Shown here: piece after piece, positions 8,174 to 19,300 of the stretch
Position numbering within the stretch: position 1 is the stretch's first letter
Layout: the number at the start of each line of letters is the position of its first letter
Source of the DNA: Boswellia sacra
Lineage: Eukaryota > Streptophyta > Magnoliopsida > Sapindales > Burseraceae
DNA length: 64,000 bases
Assembly (NCBI GenBank): GCA_013180625.2
Contig: SNVD02001190.1
Span: 62,001-126,000, forward strand
Direction of reading: 5' to 3'
Program-made: the position numbers and the translations under genes
The notes under the pieces: generated by a model
What the model saw: the letters and a program-made list of their open reading frames with translations, nothing else
What the model was told of the DNA's origin: nothing
Databases searched by the model: none

Positions 8174-11128
8174 TTAATACAAGTGAAAGAATCTATATAT
8201 TGTACAAAAGAAAGCCACCACAAATCCAAGTGTCATCCCTTCATAGTACCAATCCACTTGATGTTCATTACCCCCATTTTCTAATTCTTGAGGTATTGGA
8301 AGACTAACAGGGCAATTTGTTGGTAGTGGAGGTCCACAAAGTTTGTTGCCTAAAAAACAAGTTGCATCCAAACTTTGTAGTTGAGTACTTGAAGGAATTT
8401 TCCCAGTCAAGTTGTTGTTGGACAAATTCAAGTGATTCAAAAAGGACAAATTTGAAATGCTCTGCGGGATTTCCCCTTCAAATTGGTTCGATGAGAAATC
8501 AAGGGACTCCAATAATCTCATAACACCAATACTCGAAGGAATTCTTCCAGTGAAAAAATTATATGACAAATTTAAAGATTGCAACACCACAAGCTTTGTC
8601 ACTTCCTTAGGAATTTCACCAGAGAAATTATTTTTGGAAAGATCTATGCTTCTTACAAAATTAAGAATGGTGCTATAGTCATTCATTGCCCCTTTTATTG
8701 TTAGGCTTTCATCCTCGATAGAATCACTGTAATTGGTTAAATAATGAATGTTGCCCTCAGAATCTCCCATTGTTACCATGGCATTCAAGTTATCGATACA
8801 ACTTGGTAAAGTTCCAAGGAAATTGTTACAAGCAAGGTCTAAGATTTGCAAAGAAGCTAGACGACAAATTTCCACTGGCAAAAAGCCATGAAACTTATTT
8901 GAACGAAGGCTTAAGATCATCAGATTTGAAAATCTTTCTCCAAACCATGTTGGTATATTGCCTACAAACTCATTTTCAGAAATATCAAATACTTTCAACC
9001 TTGTACAATTTTTAAGTGGGATAGGTATTATCCCAGAGAGTTTATTGTTTCGAAGATGCAATGATAAGAGGGAGCTTAATGTTTCCATGGAGGCCGGAAG
9101 GTTTCCAAAAAATCTGTTGTTGTTTAAATTCAAAACCAATAACTTTTTCCAATTCATCCAACAATTTGGTAAACCTCCATCTAATAAATTATCTTGAAGA
9201 TTAAGAATCTGCATTTCCCTTGACTCATTCATCATATGGCATAAAAAATGGAAAATGTCTCCTGAAAAAGAATTATTAGAAAGATCAAGTGTATGTACAT
9301 TAGAGGATACAAGAGGTAATGAACTCGACAAATTATTCGAACTCAAGTCAAGTGAAGGAATTGACAGAACTTGATCAGCTAAATACGAAATATTTCCATA
9401 GACTTGGTTATGAGAGAGATTTAAATATTCAAACTGAAAAGAAGATTTCCAAAAGCTATTAGGAATCATATCTAGAATTCCTGAGTTGGACATATCTAGA
9501 TAAAATAAATGCTTTTGCGAAAGAATCCATGATGGGAATCGAGGCCCCAAGTGACAAGAACTTAAAACCAAGAATTTAAGTTGGAAAGGAGGAACCCAAT
9601 CAGGATTGACTTTTAGCTTTAATGAATTTCCATATGCATTGAAATGCTTGAGTCTTTTGAGCTTGACAAAATGAATTTCAGAAAGAGTACCATTCAATTC
9701 ATTATCAGAAAAATCAAGATAACTCAAGGATGAAAGTTTTCCTAATGATGGTGGAATTGCACCAATCAATTTGTTGAAGGATAGATAGAGTTCACTTAAG
9801 GACGAAAGTTCTCCTAAGGTCAAAGGAATAGGACCAATCAATTGGTTCGAGGAAATATCTAACAATCTCAAGTTTGAAAGTTCTCTTAAAGAAGATGGAA
9901 TATGGCCAGAAATGTTGTTATTGCCTAAAAGAAGAGTGTCTAGATTTTTAAATTGCCCAAGTTTGTAAGTCAAATGACCAAATAGTTGTGCTTCAGTCAA
10001 ATCCAAAAACTTTAGCCCAATTGAGACACATCCCGAAAAAATATCTAGGATTTCAGAAATCTTTTGACTCAAGTTAACATATGACAAAGTGATAGAACTT
10101 AAGTTGCAAAGTCTTTCAAATGACCTTGGAATGCTCCCTTCAAGCCCATTTGATAAGAGAACTAGTGTTTGGATAGACGTTAGGTTACCTAGAGTTTCTA
10201 GGATCACACCTTGCAAGTTATTAGAAACAATAGAAAGGGACTCGAGGTGGCTAAGTTTGTAAAAACAGTTCGGTAGCGAAGAATTGAAATAGTTCCAAGA
10301 TAAATCAAGATATCTAAGAGAAGTCAAGTTTTGAAGTCCCTCGGGAAAAGGACCATGAAAATTATTATCAGCTAGCTCAAGAGAGGCTAGATGGCTAAGG
10401 CCAAAAATCCAATCTGGAATCAAATGGTTATCAATTTGGTTGTGGGAAAGACTAAGGATTGCAAGAGACGAAAAGTTAGCAACTGATATGATTGGAAGGT
10501 GATGGAGATTACAACCTAGCAAGTTTAAAACTTCTAAAGAAGGAAGTGCATTTAACATGGGTAACCAATCTTTAGAAGCACTACTGAGGTTCACATGACT
10601 CAGATCAAGGAACTCTAACAAAGAAAGACCTGATACCCAATTAAGATTTTCAACATATAAGTCATAATTCAGGCTGAGGTCAAGGTATTGCAGATTGGAG
10701 AGATTCCCAAGTTGGTGTGGAACCATTCCGATAAAATTATTGCCATTTAAGTCCAAATGAATCAAATGGCTCAAATTAACCAAAGAAGGATTTATCTTAC
10801 CCCGCAACTCGGACATCTCATGATCTTCAGGATTTTTGAGGAGGAGTTTAAGGACATGGCCTGTAATGTTGTCGCAGAGAACACTGTCCCATGTGCAACA
10901 ATCTCTATCACCAACCCAAGAAGCAAGCTGGTTTGAAGGATCAAAGAGATCTTTTTTGAAAGCTAAAAGTGCTTGTTTCTCATTTTCAATGCAACCCACA
11001 AAAGAGCTTCCATTACAGAAGCTGACATTGCTAGTTGTTATGACAAGAAAATTGAGAAAAAGAAAAAGAAGTGCAGTAGCAACTCTCATTGTTGGCTTCA
11101 ATGCAAGCAATGAAGGAAAGAAAGGCAT
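8174..11128 (-). CDS. LRR receptor-like protein (RLP, EIX2-like), short C-terminus
   Basis: A single-exon, 984-codon frame. It has a hydrophobic signal peptide, then the N-terminal cap (CIENEKQALLAFKKDLFDP ... DCCTW), about 31 extracellular leucine-rich repeats of the LxxLxLxxNxLxGxIP type, a non-LRR island near residues 775-825 placed four repeats before the end, a CGPPLPTNC C-cap, an acidic juxtamembrane part and one membrane segment (GMTLGFVVAFF). There is no kinase domain. This is the layout of plant RLPs such as EIX1/2 and Cf proteins, which bind ligands outside the cell and signal through co-receptor kinases. The normal basic cytoplasmic tail after the membrane span is missing: the frame stops after YRFFHLY. 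A TATAAATA box at 11161-11168 lies only about 33 nt above the first ATG, so the ATG at 11089 (residue 14, MRVATALLFLF) is the more likely start. Confidence 0.88.
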   Translation of the reverse strand: MPFFPSLLALKPTMRVATALLFLFLNFLVITTSNVSFCNGSSFVGCIENEKQALLAFKKDLFDPSNQLASWVGDRDCCTWDSVLCDNITGHVLKLLLKNPEDHEMSELRGKINPSLVNLSHLIHLDLNGNNFIGMVPHQLGNLSNLQYLDLSLNYDLYVENLNWVSGLSLLEFLDLSHVNLSSASKDWLPMLNALPSLEVLNLLGCNLHHLPIISVANFSSLAILSLSHNQIDNHLIPDWIFGLSHLASLELADNNFHGPFPEGLQNLTSLRYLDLSWNYFNSSLPNCFYKLSHLESLSIVSNNLQGVILETLGNLTSIQTLVLLSNGLEGSIPRSFERLCNLSSITLSYVNLSQKISEILDIFSGCVSIGLKFLDLTEAQLFGHLTYKLGQFKNLDTLLLGNNNISGHIPSSLRELSNLRLLDISSNQLIGPIPLTLGELSSLSELYLSFNKLIGAIPPSLGKLSSLSYLDFSDNELNGTLSEIHFVKLKRLKHFNAYGNSLKLKVNPDWVPPFQLKFLVLSSCHLGPRFPSWILSQKHLFYLDMSNSGILDMIPNSFWKSSFQFEYLNLSHNQVYGNISYLADQVLSIPSLDLSSNNLSSSLPLVSSNVHTLDLSNNSFSGDIFHFLCHMMNESREMQILNLQDNLLDGGLPNCWMNWKKLLVLNLNNNRFFGNLPASMETLSSLLSLHLRNNKLSGIIPIPLKNCTRLKVFDISENEFVGNIPTWFGERFSNLMILSLRSNKFHGFLPVEICRLASLQILDLACNNFLGTLPSCIDNLNAMVTMGDSEGNIHYLTNYSDSIEDESLTIKGAMNDYSTILNFVRSIDLSKNNFSGEIPKEVTKLVVLQSLNLSYNFFTGRIPSSIGVMRLLESLDFSSNQFEGEIPQSISNLSFLNHLNLSNNNLTGKIPSSTQLQSLDATCFLGNKLCGPPLPTNCPVSLPIPQELENGGNEHQVDWYYEGMTLGFVVAFFCTIYRFFHLY

Positions 11129-11160
11129 AGGGCATGAGAACTTTATGAATAACGTTCTTG

Positions 11161-11168
11161 TATTTATA
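11161..11168 (-). promoter_or_regulatory. TATA box of the receptor-like protein gene
   Basis: On the minus strand this reads TATAAATA. With transcription starting about 25-35 nt downstream, the leader would begin close to 11130. This favours the ATG at 11089 over that at 11128. Confidence 0.55.
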
Positions 11169-11182
11169 ACGTCCTTGGATTA

Positions 11183-12100
11183 ACATAATCGAATTAAAAT
11201 TGCGTGCTAGGCCAAGCATGAACTCAACTTTCAGGTAAGTTCCAGAAAATATCAGAGACATTTTACTTGCTTTAGGTCCCACTGTGGAAATTACTAACTC
11301 TTTCTAATTTTCTACTGACTTCGCCCCTTCCAAAATTTCTTATATATCAGTTCTTCCTTTGGGACTTGCTGAAGAGAAAACACCAATTTTAAAAAAAAAA
11401 AATAAGAATAGCTTTATATAGAATTAAAATAATGACAATGAATTATTGACTAGAATGAAGATAAGAAAAAAAGGAAAACAGCTTTAGAAAGTGATGACAT
11501 CGGAGAGACTTTCTAGAATTAATATATAATTCGAAAGAGGTCTTGTTAGTTAAGCATTTATCGCTTTCATTGTTGTCTTAATCTTGATGCAAATCAATAC
11601 AGGTACTTAGTCATCTCATGATCACATGTTCTCTCAATTAATATCAGAAGAAATTTGAGGGTATTTTATGAATCTAAAGAGTTTTTTACCTGATAATGAT
11701 ACATAGAAAAATAGTAACACATCTTTGTGTTTGAATTTTTAATAACTTTTAAAAAAATGTTTAAAAAGAATCTAAATATTGAAAATTCTTTTGCTTTTAA
11801 AAATAATATTATTTTTTGATGATAGATCCTCGTTCTTTTCTTTGCACGGTAGTTTTAATAATTATCATAATATTTCGAAATCTAGTCTTATTATAAAAAT
11901 TATGTGATACTAAATTCAATTATCGAAATTTTATTTAAAAAAAGAAATTTATTGATTAGTACTCAATAAATGTGGTGTTAAAATTATACGCACATTCAGT
12001 AAAATAAGTTCATGTAAACTACCCATCATTAATTAAAAGAAAAAAATAGCCAGCTTAGCTATGATATAATTGTCTCACCTCATCAACACAGCCTTCTTCC
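11183..12100. other. Intergenic, upstream of the receptor-like protein gene
   Basis: AT-rich DNA with no supported gene. It holds the distal promoter of the minus-strand receptor-like protein gene and ordinary A/T runs. Confidence 0.4.
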
Positions 12101-12311
12101 TAATAAGTTTGTCACTTTTTTAGAGAGCTTAAGATTATAAATGTGAAACTAACATGAACCCAGTCTTACATGCCTATACGGATCTTATAAGTGGGTTAAA
12201 ATAATACTTTTTTTAAATAATATTTTTTAAATTTTGGTTATAACAGCTCTAATACCATTAAGTTTGTCACTTTTCTACGGAGTTTAAGCTTATAAATATG
12301 GGTTTAACTTG
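12101..12311 (-). mobile_element. Miniature LTR element (SMART/TRIM-like), minus orientation
   Basis: Two related repeats of about 54 bp (12101-12154 and 12258-12311; both contain AAGTTTGTCACTTTT followed by a TTAAG...TATAAAT part) flank about 100 bp. Next to the right-hand repeat is GCTCTAATACCA at 12246-12257. Its reverse complement TGGTATTAGAGC resembles the initiator-Met tRNA primer site of plant LTR elements. It has no coding capacity. Confidence 0.5.
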
Positions 12312-12349
12312 AATATATTCTCTTCATTGTCAACAACAACTAAAGTACA

Positions 12350-12790
12350 CAACAATTCCTAATTACATATTATCATGAAATTAATTTTTTCTCAATCTCC
12401 AATTGTTCATGAATGTTTGCTTATATGTTTGTTGTTGCCAACTATTTGTCGTGGCTTAGGATAGCACGTTGGAGCAGTAAGTGTGAAGTCTTGGTTAGAG
12501 GGCCACAATTTTCTTAGTAGTTATCCGGAACAAATTAATAAACTAATGCTATAATATCATTGGTTTTTGTGGTCTTCTCTTTCACTTTTTTCCGTATTTG
12601 TTTTTGTTTAATCTCATTATTTTCTTGGTTCTACAAGTCTTTTTTCCATTCTTATCCATTATATTCACGTTTAGTTTTACTAATGGTTGTTGCAAGTCTT
12701 TCTAAACTTCTAAAAGAAGAAATAAATGCTAAAATGGTCAGTCCGAGGAGTTTGGAATTGAATTAACGATGGAGAAGTGAAGTGCAAAGA
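12350..12790 (+). repeat. Duplicated upstream segment, copy 1
   Basis: Clear diverged match to 14500-15000. Shared landmarks are TTGGTTTTTGTGGTCTTC, TTCTTGGTTCTACA, TATCCATTATATTCACG, ATGGTTGTTGCAA and AGTCCGAGGAGTTTGGAATTG. Together with the material to 14090 it makes the first of two tandem copies of the region upstream of the TFIIIC90 gene. The frame from the internal ATGGTTGTTGC stops soon (GAATTGAATTAA). I do not recognise the source sequence. Confidence 0.65.
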
Positions 12791-12855
12791 TCAGCTGGGC
12801 ATTTGTGTTTTTTTTTTTTTTTTTGTCAAGATAAATGCAATGGTAGAGCTTTGAG

Positions 12856-12929
<74 letters not shown>

Positions 12930-13005
12930 AATCTCAAAGCTCTACCCATTGCATTATCTTGACAAAAAAAAAAAAAAAAACACAAATGCCCAGCTGATCT
13001 TTGCA
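12783..13005. repeat. 223-bp near-perfect palindrome with (AT)n core
   Basis: Left arm 12783-12860 starts TGCAAAGATCAGCTGGGC and ends GAGATTTA. Right arm 12928-13005 is its reverse complement apart from two 1-nt indels and the length of a T16-17/A17 run. The 67-bp centre is almost pure AT repeat. The left arm begins inside the duplicated segment that recurs at 14900-15000, and the copy there lacks the palindrome. No target duplication is obvious. It could be a foldback element or a palindrome made by replication or repair. Confidence 0.85.
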
Positions 13006-13364
13006 ATATATAATATGTATATATATTTTTTTAGTCACTCCAGTCATAGTTAGTTGCACAGATAGAAAGAAAATGTATTTATTAATTCTGATATAAGGCT
13101 ATCTCATAATGATTCTTTTAAAAAAATTAAAATACATTGGAGAACATTTTAAAACAGTGGAGATAAGTAATAGAGCATAAAAATAAATCATGAAAGTAAT
13201 TAGTTATTTCTGTTATAATGTTTAGATTACATTATGTTGTAAAACTAATACTAAATCGTGGATTTGTAATACAAACTCTTACAAAGCAATTCATGTGTCA
13301 TAAGATAATTGGAGAATGAATGTAAAGAAGTCAATATATTTAATTATAAGTAATAATGTGAATA

Positions 13365-13368
<4 letters not shown>

Positions 13369-13400
<32 letters not shown>
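13369..13400. repeat. (AT)n microsatellite
   Basis: Uninterrupted AT dinucleotide tract, followed at about 13420-13440 by a short GT-rich run. Confidence 0.85.
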
Positions 13401-13405
<5 letters not shown>

Positions 13406-13459
13406 TTACCGATCCTCTATATGTGTGTGTGTGTATGTGTATACCATCAACTCTTTATA

Positions 13460-14095
13460 AAATTACGCTATAAATCGAGAAATCTTAAGGCCGAATAGAA
13501 ATATCACTCCACCCAATTTCCTCACTTCTATCTTTCTTCTTTTTTTCACTCCAAGGGGATGTTTCTTTTTTCTCAAGATTATGTAAGGGCAATTTCAAGT
13601 GTTTTCCTCTCCCATGTAACGATATACAAAATACACTAATGACAATAAGTGATTGATGATAGGAACACTTGTGAAAGTTTTTGAAACCATATTTTAGTAA
13701 GTGAGGTTTTGTATTTCTCAAATGAATAAGGTTTATCTGGGAGTTTCCTATTTTACAAGGGGGTTTGAGAAAATTTTTATTAAAAAAAATCTTAAGAGTG
13801 TTTTTATTAATTTTAGTAAAACCATAAATTTTTTAGTGTTTTCTAAAGTATTAAATTATCAATAAGATATTGAGTTGTCAAACGAATCAAATTGATAACT
13901 AGAAATTTACTAAATATTATATTAATTGTTAGACTTCCAAATAAGCGATTAGTATTTTATCGAACTATTGAACAATATTAAATACTTGTTAAGTGATAGA
14001 CGGTTCAATTGACCTATTTGTAATGATAAATTAAGGGTAATTTTAATATTTTAACATTGAGTTTGGTTCAAAAATCAATTAGGATGTTCAAAGAA
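13460..14095 (+). repeat. Duplicated region upstream of TFIIIC90, copy 1 (proximal part)
   Basis: Matches 15285-16110 in order: GCCGAATAGAAAT, CACTCCACC, AAGGGGAT, CAATTTCAAG, ACGATAT, GAAAGTTTTTGAAA, GAGGTTTTGTAT and finally TAAGGGTAATTTTA then AACATTGAGTTTGGTT. The latter also opens copy A at 4330-4380. Similarity stops near 14100, before any exon 1 sequence. Confidence 0.65.
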
Positions 14096-14186
14096 AATAT
14101 AAATTTGAAAATTATTTTGTTTGTAAGAATAATATTACAAGTTCGTGTGAATTCCATCCATCATTACTATTAAAGTATAAAACTAA

Positions 14187-14442
14187 TGTTAAGCTCACAT
14201 CTACTAACTTAAGTTTTTAGTTAAAGTAGCAAACTTAACATGGTATCAAAGCCCTTTTACCTAACAGTCTAAGGTTTGGCCCATATAAAAAAACCCAAAA
14301 TATGTTTGTAAGACCCGGTCTATGTGCCAAAAAAAAAAATAAATAAAAGTGAGGCCTTGCATATGAGAGGATGTATTGAAATGTAAAATTAATTTTAAGC
14401 TTATATTTACTAGCTTAAATTTTTAGGTAAAGTGACAACCAA
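14187..14442 (+). mobile_element. Miniature LTR element (SMART/TRIM-like)
   Basis: The left LTR 14187-14240 is exactly 54 bp, starting TGTTAAGC and ending CTTAACA. It is followed at once by TGGTATCAAAGC (14241-14252), a primer-binding-site look-alike. A non-coding interior of about 136 bp (with GGCCTTGCATATGAGAGGA near its end) leads to a decayed second LTR around 14389-14442 (TTAAGCTTATATTTACTAGC). Size, 54-bp LTRs and lack of genes fit the SMART/TRIM class. Confidence 0.6.
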
Positions 14443-14499
14443 CCAACAACTAGCTTAGCTATGATATCACTATTTCACATCATCAACACGGCCTATGCC

Positions 14500-15003
14500 C
14501 TCCTTCCTTCTTTGTCAACAACGAGAATTCAAGAATTCCCCAGTATTACAAACTAACATGAAAATATATTCTCACTCATCTCCAGTTGTTTATGAAATGC
14601 TCGTTTATGTATTTGTTATTACCAACTATTTTTCGTGGCTTAGAATAGCACGTTGGAGGAGTATGAAGTCTCGGTCAGAATTAAGGCCACAATTTTCTCA
14701 GTCATTCCAAAGAAATTAATAAACCAAGGCTACAATATAATTGGTTTTTGTGGTCTTCCTCTTTCCCTTTCTTCCTTATTTGTTTTTGTTATTTTACTTT
14801 CATTACTTTCTTGGTTCTACATTTCTTTTTTTAATTCTTATCCATTATATTCACGTTAGCTTTACTTATAAAAAAACGAAGTAATGGTTGTTGCAATTCT
14901 TTCTAGACTTCTAAAAGCAAAAATAAATGCTCAAATGGTGAGTCCGAAGAGTTTGGAATTGAAAGATGCCGAAGTGAAGTGGAAAGAGTCGGATGAAGAA
15001 TTA
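14500..15003 (+). repeat. Duplicated upstream segment, copy 2, with a 40-codon frame
   Basis: Partner of 12350-12790. From the ATG at about 14884 a frame reads MVVAILSRLLKAKINAQMVS, then PKSLELKDAEVKWKESDEEL and a stop at about 15006. Copy 1 keeps the same start but stops earlier. I do not recognise the peptide. It could be the last exon of a lost gene carried in the duplicated unit. Confidence 0.5.
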
Positions 15004-16359
15004 TAGTATAAAACTAAATTTTGAAAGTATAATTATTTTTTTTATTTTACATTACATTATATTTTTAAATAAATATTAAATGATGGATATGTAATACGAA
15101 CTCTTATATATAAATTGATGTGTCATATGATTATTGAAAAATGAATATAAAAATAATCAATTTATTTAATAATGAGTAATAATATGTAAATAAATAAGAA
15201 TTATAATATAAATTTATGTACAAATTTTATAAATGCAATATTATCGATCTTATATATACCATCTAACTCTTTGTAAAATTACGTTATGAATTGAGAAACC
15301 TTGCCGAATAGAAATGGAAATTTCACTCCACCTAACGTGCTCTCTTTCTTCTTTTTTTTTTTGCTTTAAGGGGATTTTTGTTCTTTCTCCATATCATGTA
15401 AGTAGCAATTTCAAGAGTTCTCCCCACGCATTTAACGATATAAAATATACACTGATGACAATGAGTGAGCGATAGAGGATTGGAACGTTTGTGAAGGTTT
15501 TTGAAAGCAATGGTAAATGCGTGATATTTCAGCTAGGGAGGTTTTGTATCAGGGGGGTTTTGTACTTCCGAGAAGTTTTCTGGTAGTTTCTTATGTGACA
15601 ATGGGTCTGAAATTTTTTCTACTAAACTTGTTTTATAAAAAAATAATGATAATAATAAAAGAAATCGCGAGTGAATTTTTAATTTTAATAAAATCATAAA
15701 GTTTGAATATCTAAAAAAGTGTTGAATTGTCAAACAAGATAATAAATTATTTCTAGAAGCTCGACTTGGTAGTTTTCCAATTGTTTCCTTTAACTGGTCA
15801 TCCAAGTTTGATTCCTAAGTTAGGTAAGAGAAGAAAACCTCTTGATTTGGACCTTAACCCCTACTCTTTATTTTTTTTAATATTGAGTTGTTAAAAAATT
15901 GACTTAATATATAGACATTTTACTAAATATTTAGAAAAATTGCTAGATACCTAAATAAGCGATTAATATTATATTAAACTATTGAGTGATTAAATATTAA
16001 ATACTTGTCAAGAGATAACACTGTTGAATCGTCCTCTTGGCAGTGATAAAGTAAGGGTAATTTTAGTACTTCAACATTACGCTTGGGTCAAAAGGAATAG
16101 GATGTTGGCAAAAATCAAAACAGTCCTAAAATTTCAACTCACTTGCACATTTCCCTGATTTTAATAGTCTCCAACCCGACTCGAACAATGGATTTTCACT
16201 CTTTTAAACCATCAAATCTTTTTCTTTCCGAGCTTCCAACGCGATTCGAACTAGGGCTTTCACTCTTCACTCTTCTAAAAGTAAAATCCTGGCTTCAAAG
16301 CAACCAACTCTAATTTTCCCTCCAAAACAGTCCGCAAACATTCACAAAAACCGGCCACG

Positions 16360-19300
16360 ATGGCCAGCCGATTCCAGGCGGCTGCACTGGTGGCTGCTCC
16401 GAGCTACCCCAACGCCGTCGCCTGGTCCGACGAGAACTTGATAGCCGTCGCTTCCGATCATCTCGTCACCATTCTGGTATGCTTCTCTATTTGAGCTCAC
16501 TATTGCAGTTCAATAAGTGTTATTGTAATGCTTTTGATCATTAAATTACACTATCGATTCAATGTCTGTCAGGATGCCTGAGGATATTGAGTTTTGAAAT
16601 TATTATTATTTTTTTATGAATAATTTCATTGCATATAATTAGATGTGAATTCGAAAAAAGATTAGTTTATATATTTAATGTGGTGTTGTTTAATTCAGAA
16701 TCCAGCATTGCCTTTTGGTCCTAGAGGCTTGATCACAGTTCCAAATTGTGAACAGCCATATCCAATTGGTGTTGTAAAAAGAGAAGGTAAGAAATTATAT
16801 GAAAATATGATTCAATTGCTTTTCTTTATGTTTGATTGCAGTTGTTTTTATTTATGGAATTCAAATAAATCAAAATTTTCACAGATTTACTTAGATGTTG
16901 CATGTTGCCCATCTCTTTACGTCGAGACCGCCATCCTTTTGTTAGATCAATTTCATGGTCCCCTCTTGGAATGGCACCTAACTCAGGGTATAAGTTTCAA
17001 ACTATTTTTTATATTTGCTGTTTGATTCACCTGCTCACGTAATACAACTAATATGAACTAATAACGAATGATTAATATTAGGCATACAAACTTTGTGTAC
17101 AAATTAGTATATTACGATTGATTGTGTCACAAGATGAATAAAAGAGTAAATGTAAAACCGTCAACTCAATAAACAAGGATCAATGATATGGGGCAATAAA
17201 AGAGCTTGCAATATCAGTTTTACATACAAATTTGCACCCGTAGCATTATTCGATGGCAAAACATCCTAATAGCATTTATCTGTATTTGTGATGTAATTTT
17301 ATCTAGGTGCTTATTGGCTATTTGCACCACAGAAGGATGTGTGAAGATCTATCGGCCACCATTTTGTGATTTTGGTGCTGAATGGATAGAGGTATGTACC
17401 AAGGAAGTACTACATGATTTCAATATTGCCATGATAGTAAGTTTTGTTATTAACTAGTAGATTTTTTAGGTAAATGGAACGAATCTTGAACACCCAAGTT
17501 CTTTTACTGAAATGTAGTTATCTTCAAAACTTGAAAATGAAATGATTAGATTTAGTTCTGAGTTAACCATAATCCAATATTCCAAGGATTGGCAAATCAA
17601 AGGTTCTTAAAAATATGTACTGACATCTCCTATTCTTAGAATTTTCACATTCAAAGTTGACAGTGGAAGGCACTGTGGTGATTTCGTAGAGCGCACATGT
17701 GTGCGCACACATGCACACACAAAGAAAGAAAAGTAAAGAAAAGAAAACAAATTAGGAAGTCACTGTGCAAGCATGGATCACTGTTAAGCTTTAGAAGATT
17801 TTTCAATACCGCAACCTTTATCTGTGGTGTTGTTTACATGTTGTGAATAAGTTACAACTCTCTCTTCCTCCAATCTGTTATAGGTCATGGATATATCAGA
17901 CATATTATATGATTACTTTGCAAGCATTAAATTTGAAGAGTTGGACACTTCTGCCGAATTTTCTAATGTAAGTTCTGCCATCTATTAATGCACCTTGCTC
18001 ATTTTTTCTTGTAATATCAAACGTTAATGCATTAATTAGCTTGCTATTTGGTTATGTATGTAACCCAATCAGTGCTTATTGCTTCTCTTTCTAGGAAGAA
18101 GCAACAGCACATGCTTGCATTCGTGACATGCCAAATTCACGACCAACAAGGAAGGCTAAGAAGAGAAGAGTGAATATATCTGGTGAAATGTAAACAGCTC
18201 ATTTTGTTTTAATTTTCAACCAGTTAGAAGTTTATCTTGCACCATATTTTTTTTCTTTTCTTTTTTCTTTAATTCTTAATTTTATCTTTTAAGCAGGCAA
18301 ATCTTTCTGTATGTCCTACATAACATATGAAGTTGGAAAATCATTTCTAATCTGTTGTACCATATAGGTGGAAGAGAGGAATGAAAATTTTGAATATTGC
18401 GGATATAAATCTTAAGGATGGAATTTACAACCGGTGATCAAATGGGTTGGGGTGTTTGGGTTGTGTGTGGGGGAATGACTTCTGATGGATGCCTTGAGTC
18501 CAGAAACTGAGAAGTTAAGGTGCAACAATTCTCTAGGCATCACTATTTGTAGGCAATTATGTATAATTGAGAAATTAGGTTATTGTTATAGTCATGATTA
18601 AAGGGGCATGTTTGCTTGCAAAAATATTTTGCAGTGAAGAATGAGAAAACTTGTTGATCTTGTGCCTAGAATTCTATGGCCGTTAGATGTATTCTTCTTG
18701 GTGTGACACCTAGGTTAACACTGTATGATAATCCTCAAGAGCTTCTCTGTTGAATTTTTCTGCAAGCTGAAAGAAGTACATATACCTGTATAAGCTGGCA
18801 GTACTCCGGTTTCCAAATTTGTGGGTTTTGAAATTGCAACAATTAAAATTTGGAACTACAAAAAGGAAAAAAACAAAACAATTGTAAAACTAATATATGT
18901 AATTAATCTACAACCTCTTTTTGTCTTTGCTGCACTTACCAATATTTTCTTGGATGACTGTGTGCAGCATTAATGATTCTAGAACTAGCAATGATGCCAA
19001 TGCTTGCTCTAGCCCCCCCATTGAAATGACCATGGTATGGCTTTTGTTGCAAAGATATTTCCTTTCTATTTCCCTATATTCTATGTAACCTTTCTGTTCT
19101 AATATGAAATGTAACTTCTTTGATTTGGTACTTCAAATATATTAGGTTTTGGTTTGTATGTATAACAATTGTGTTTGGTTTATTTCTTTTTTGTAATTTT
19201 CAGGTTTCTGAGATTAATAGTGACAAGCTGAAGAAAATTAATTTTCATCGAATCTCCTCTGCCTCTAGATCTGGGGGAAAATCTGCCAACAAGATACCTG

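Noticed and set aside
8317..9197. Several plus-strand frames of 68-81 codons
   Set aside because: Antisense shadows of the leucine-rich-repeat coding sequence.
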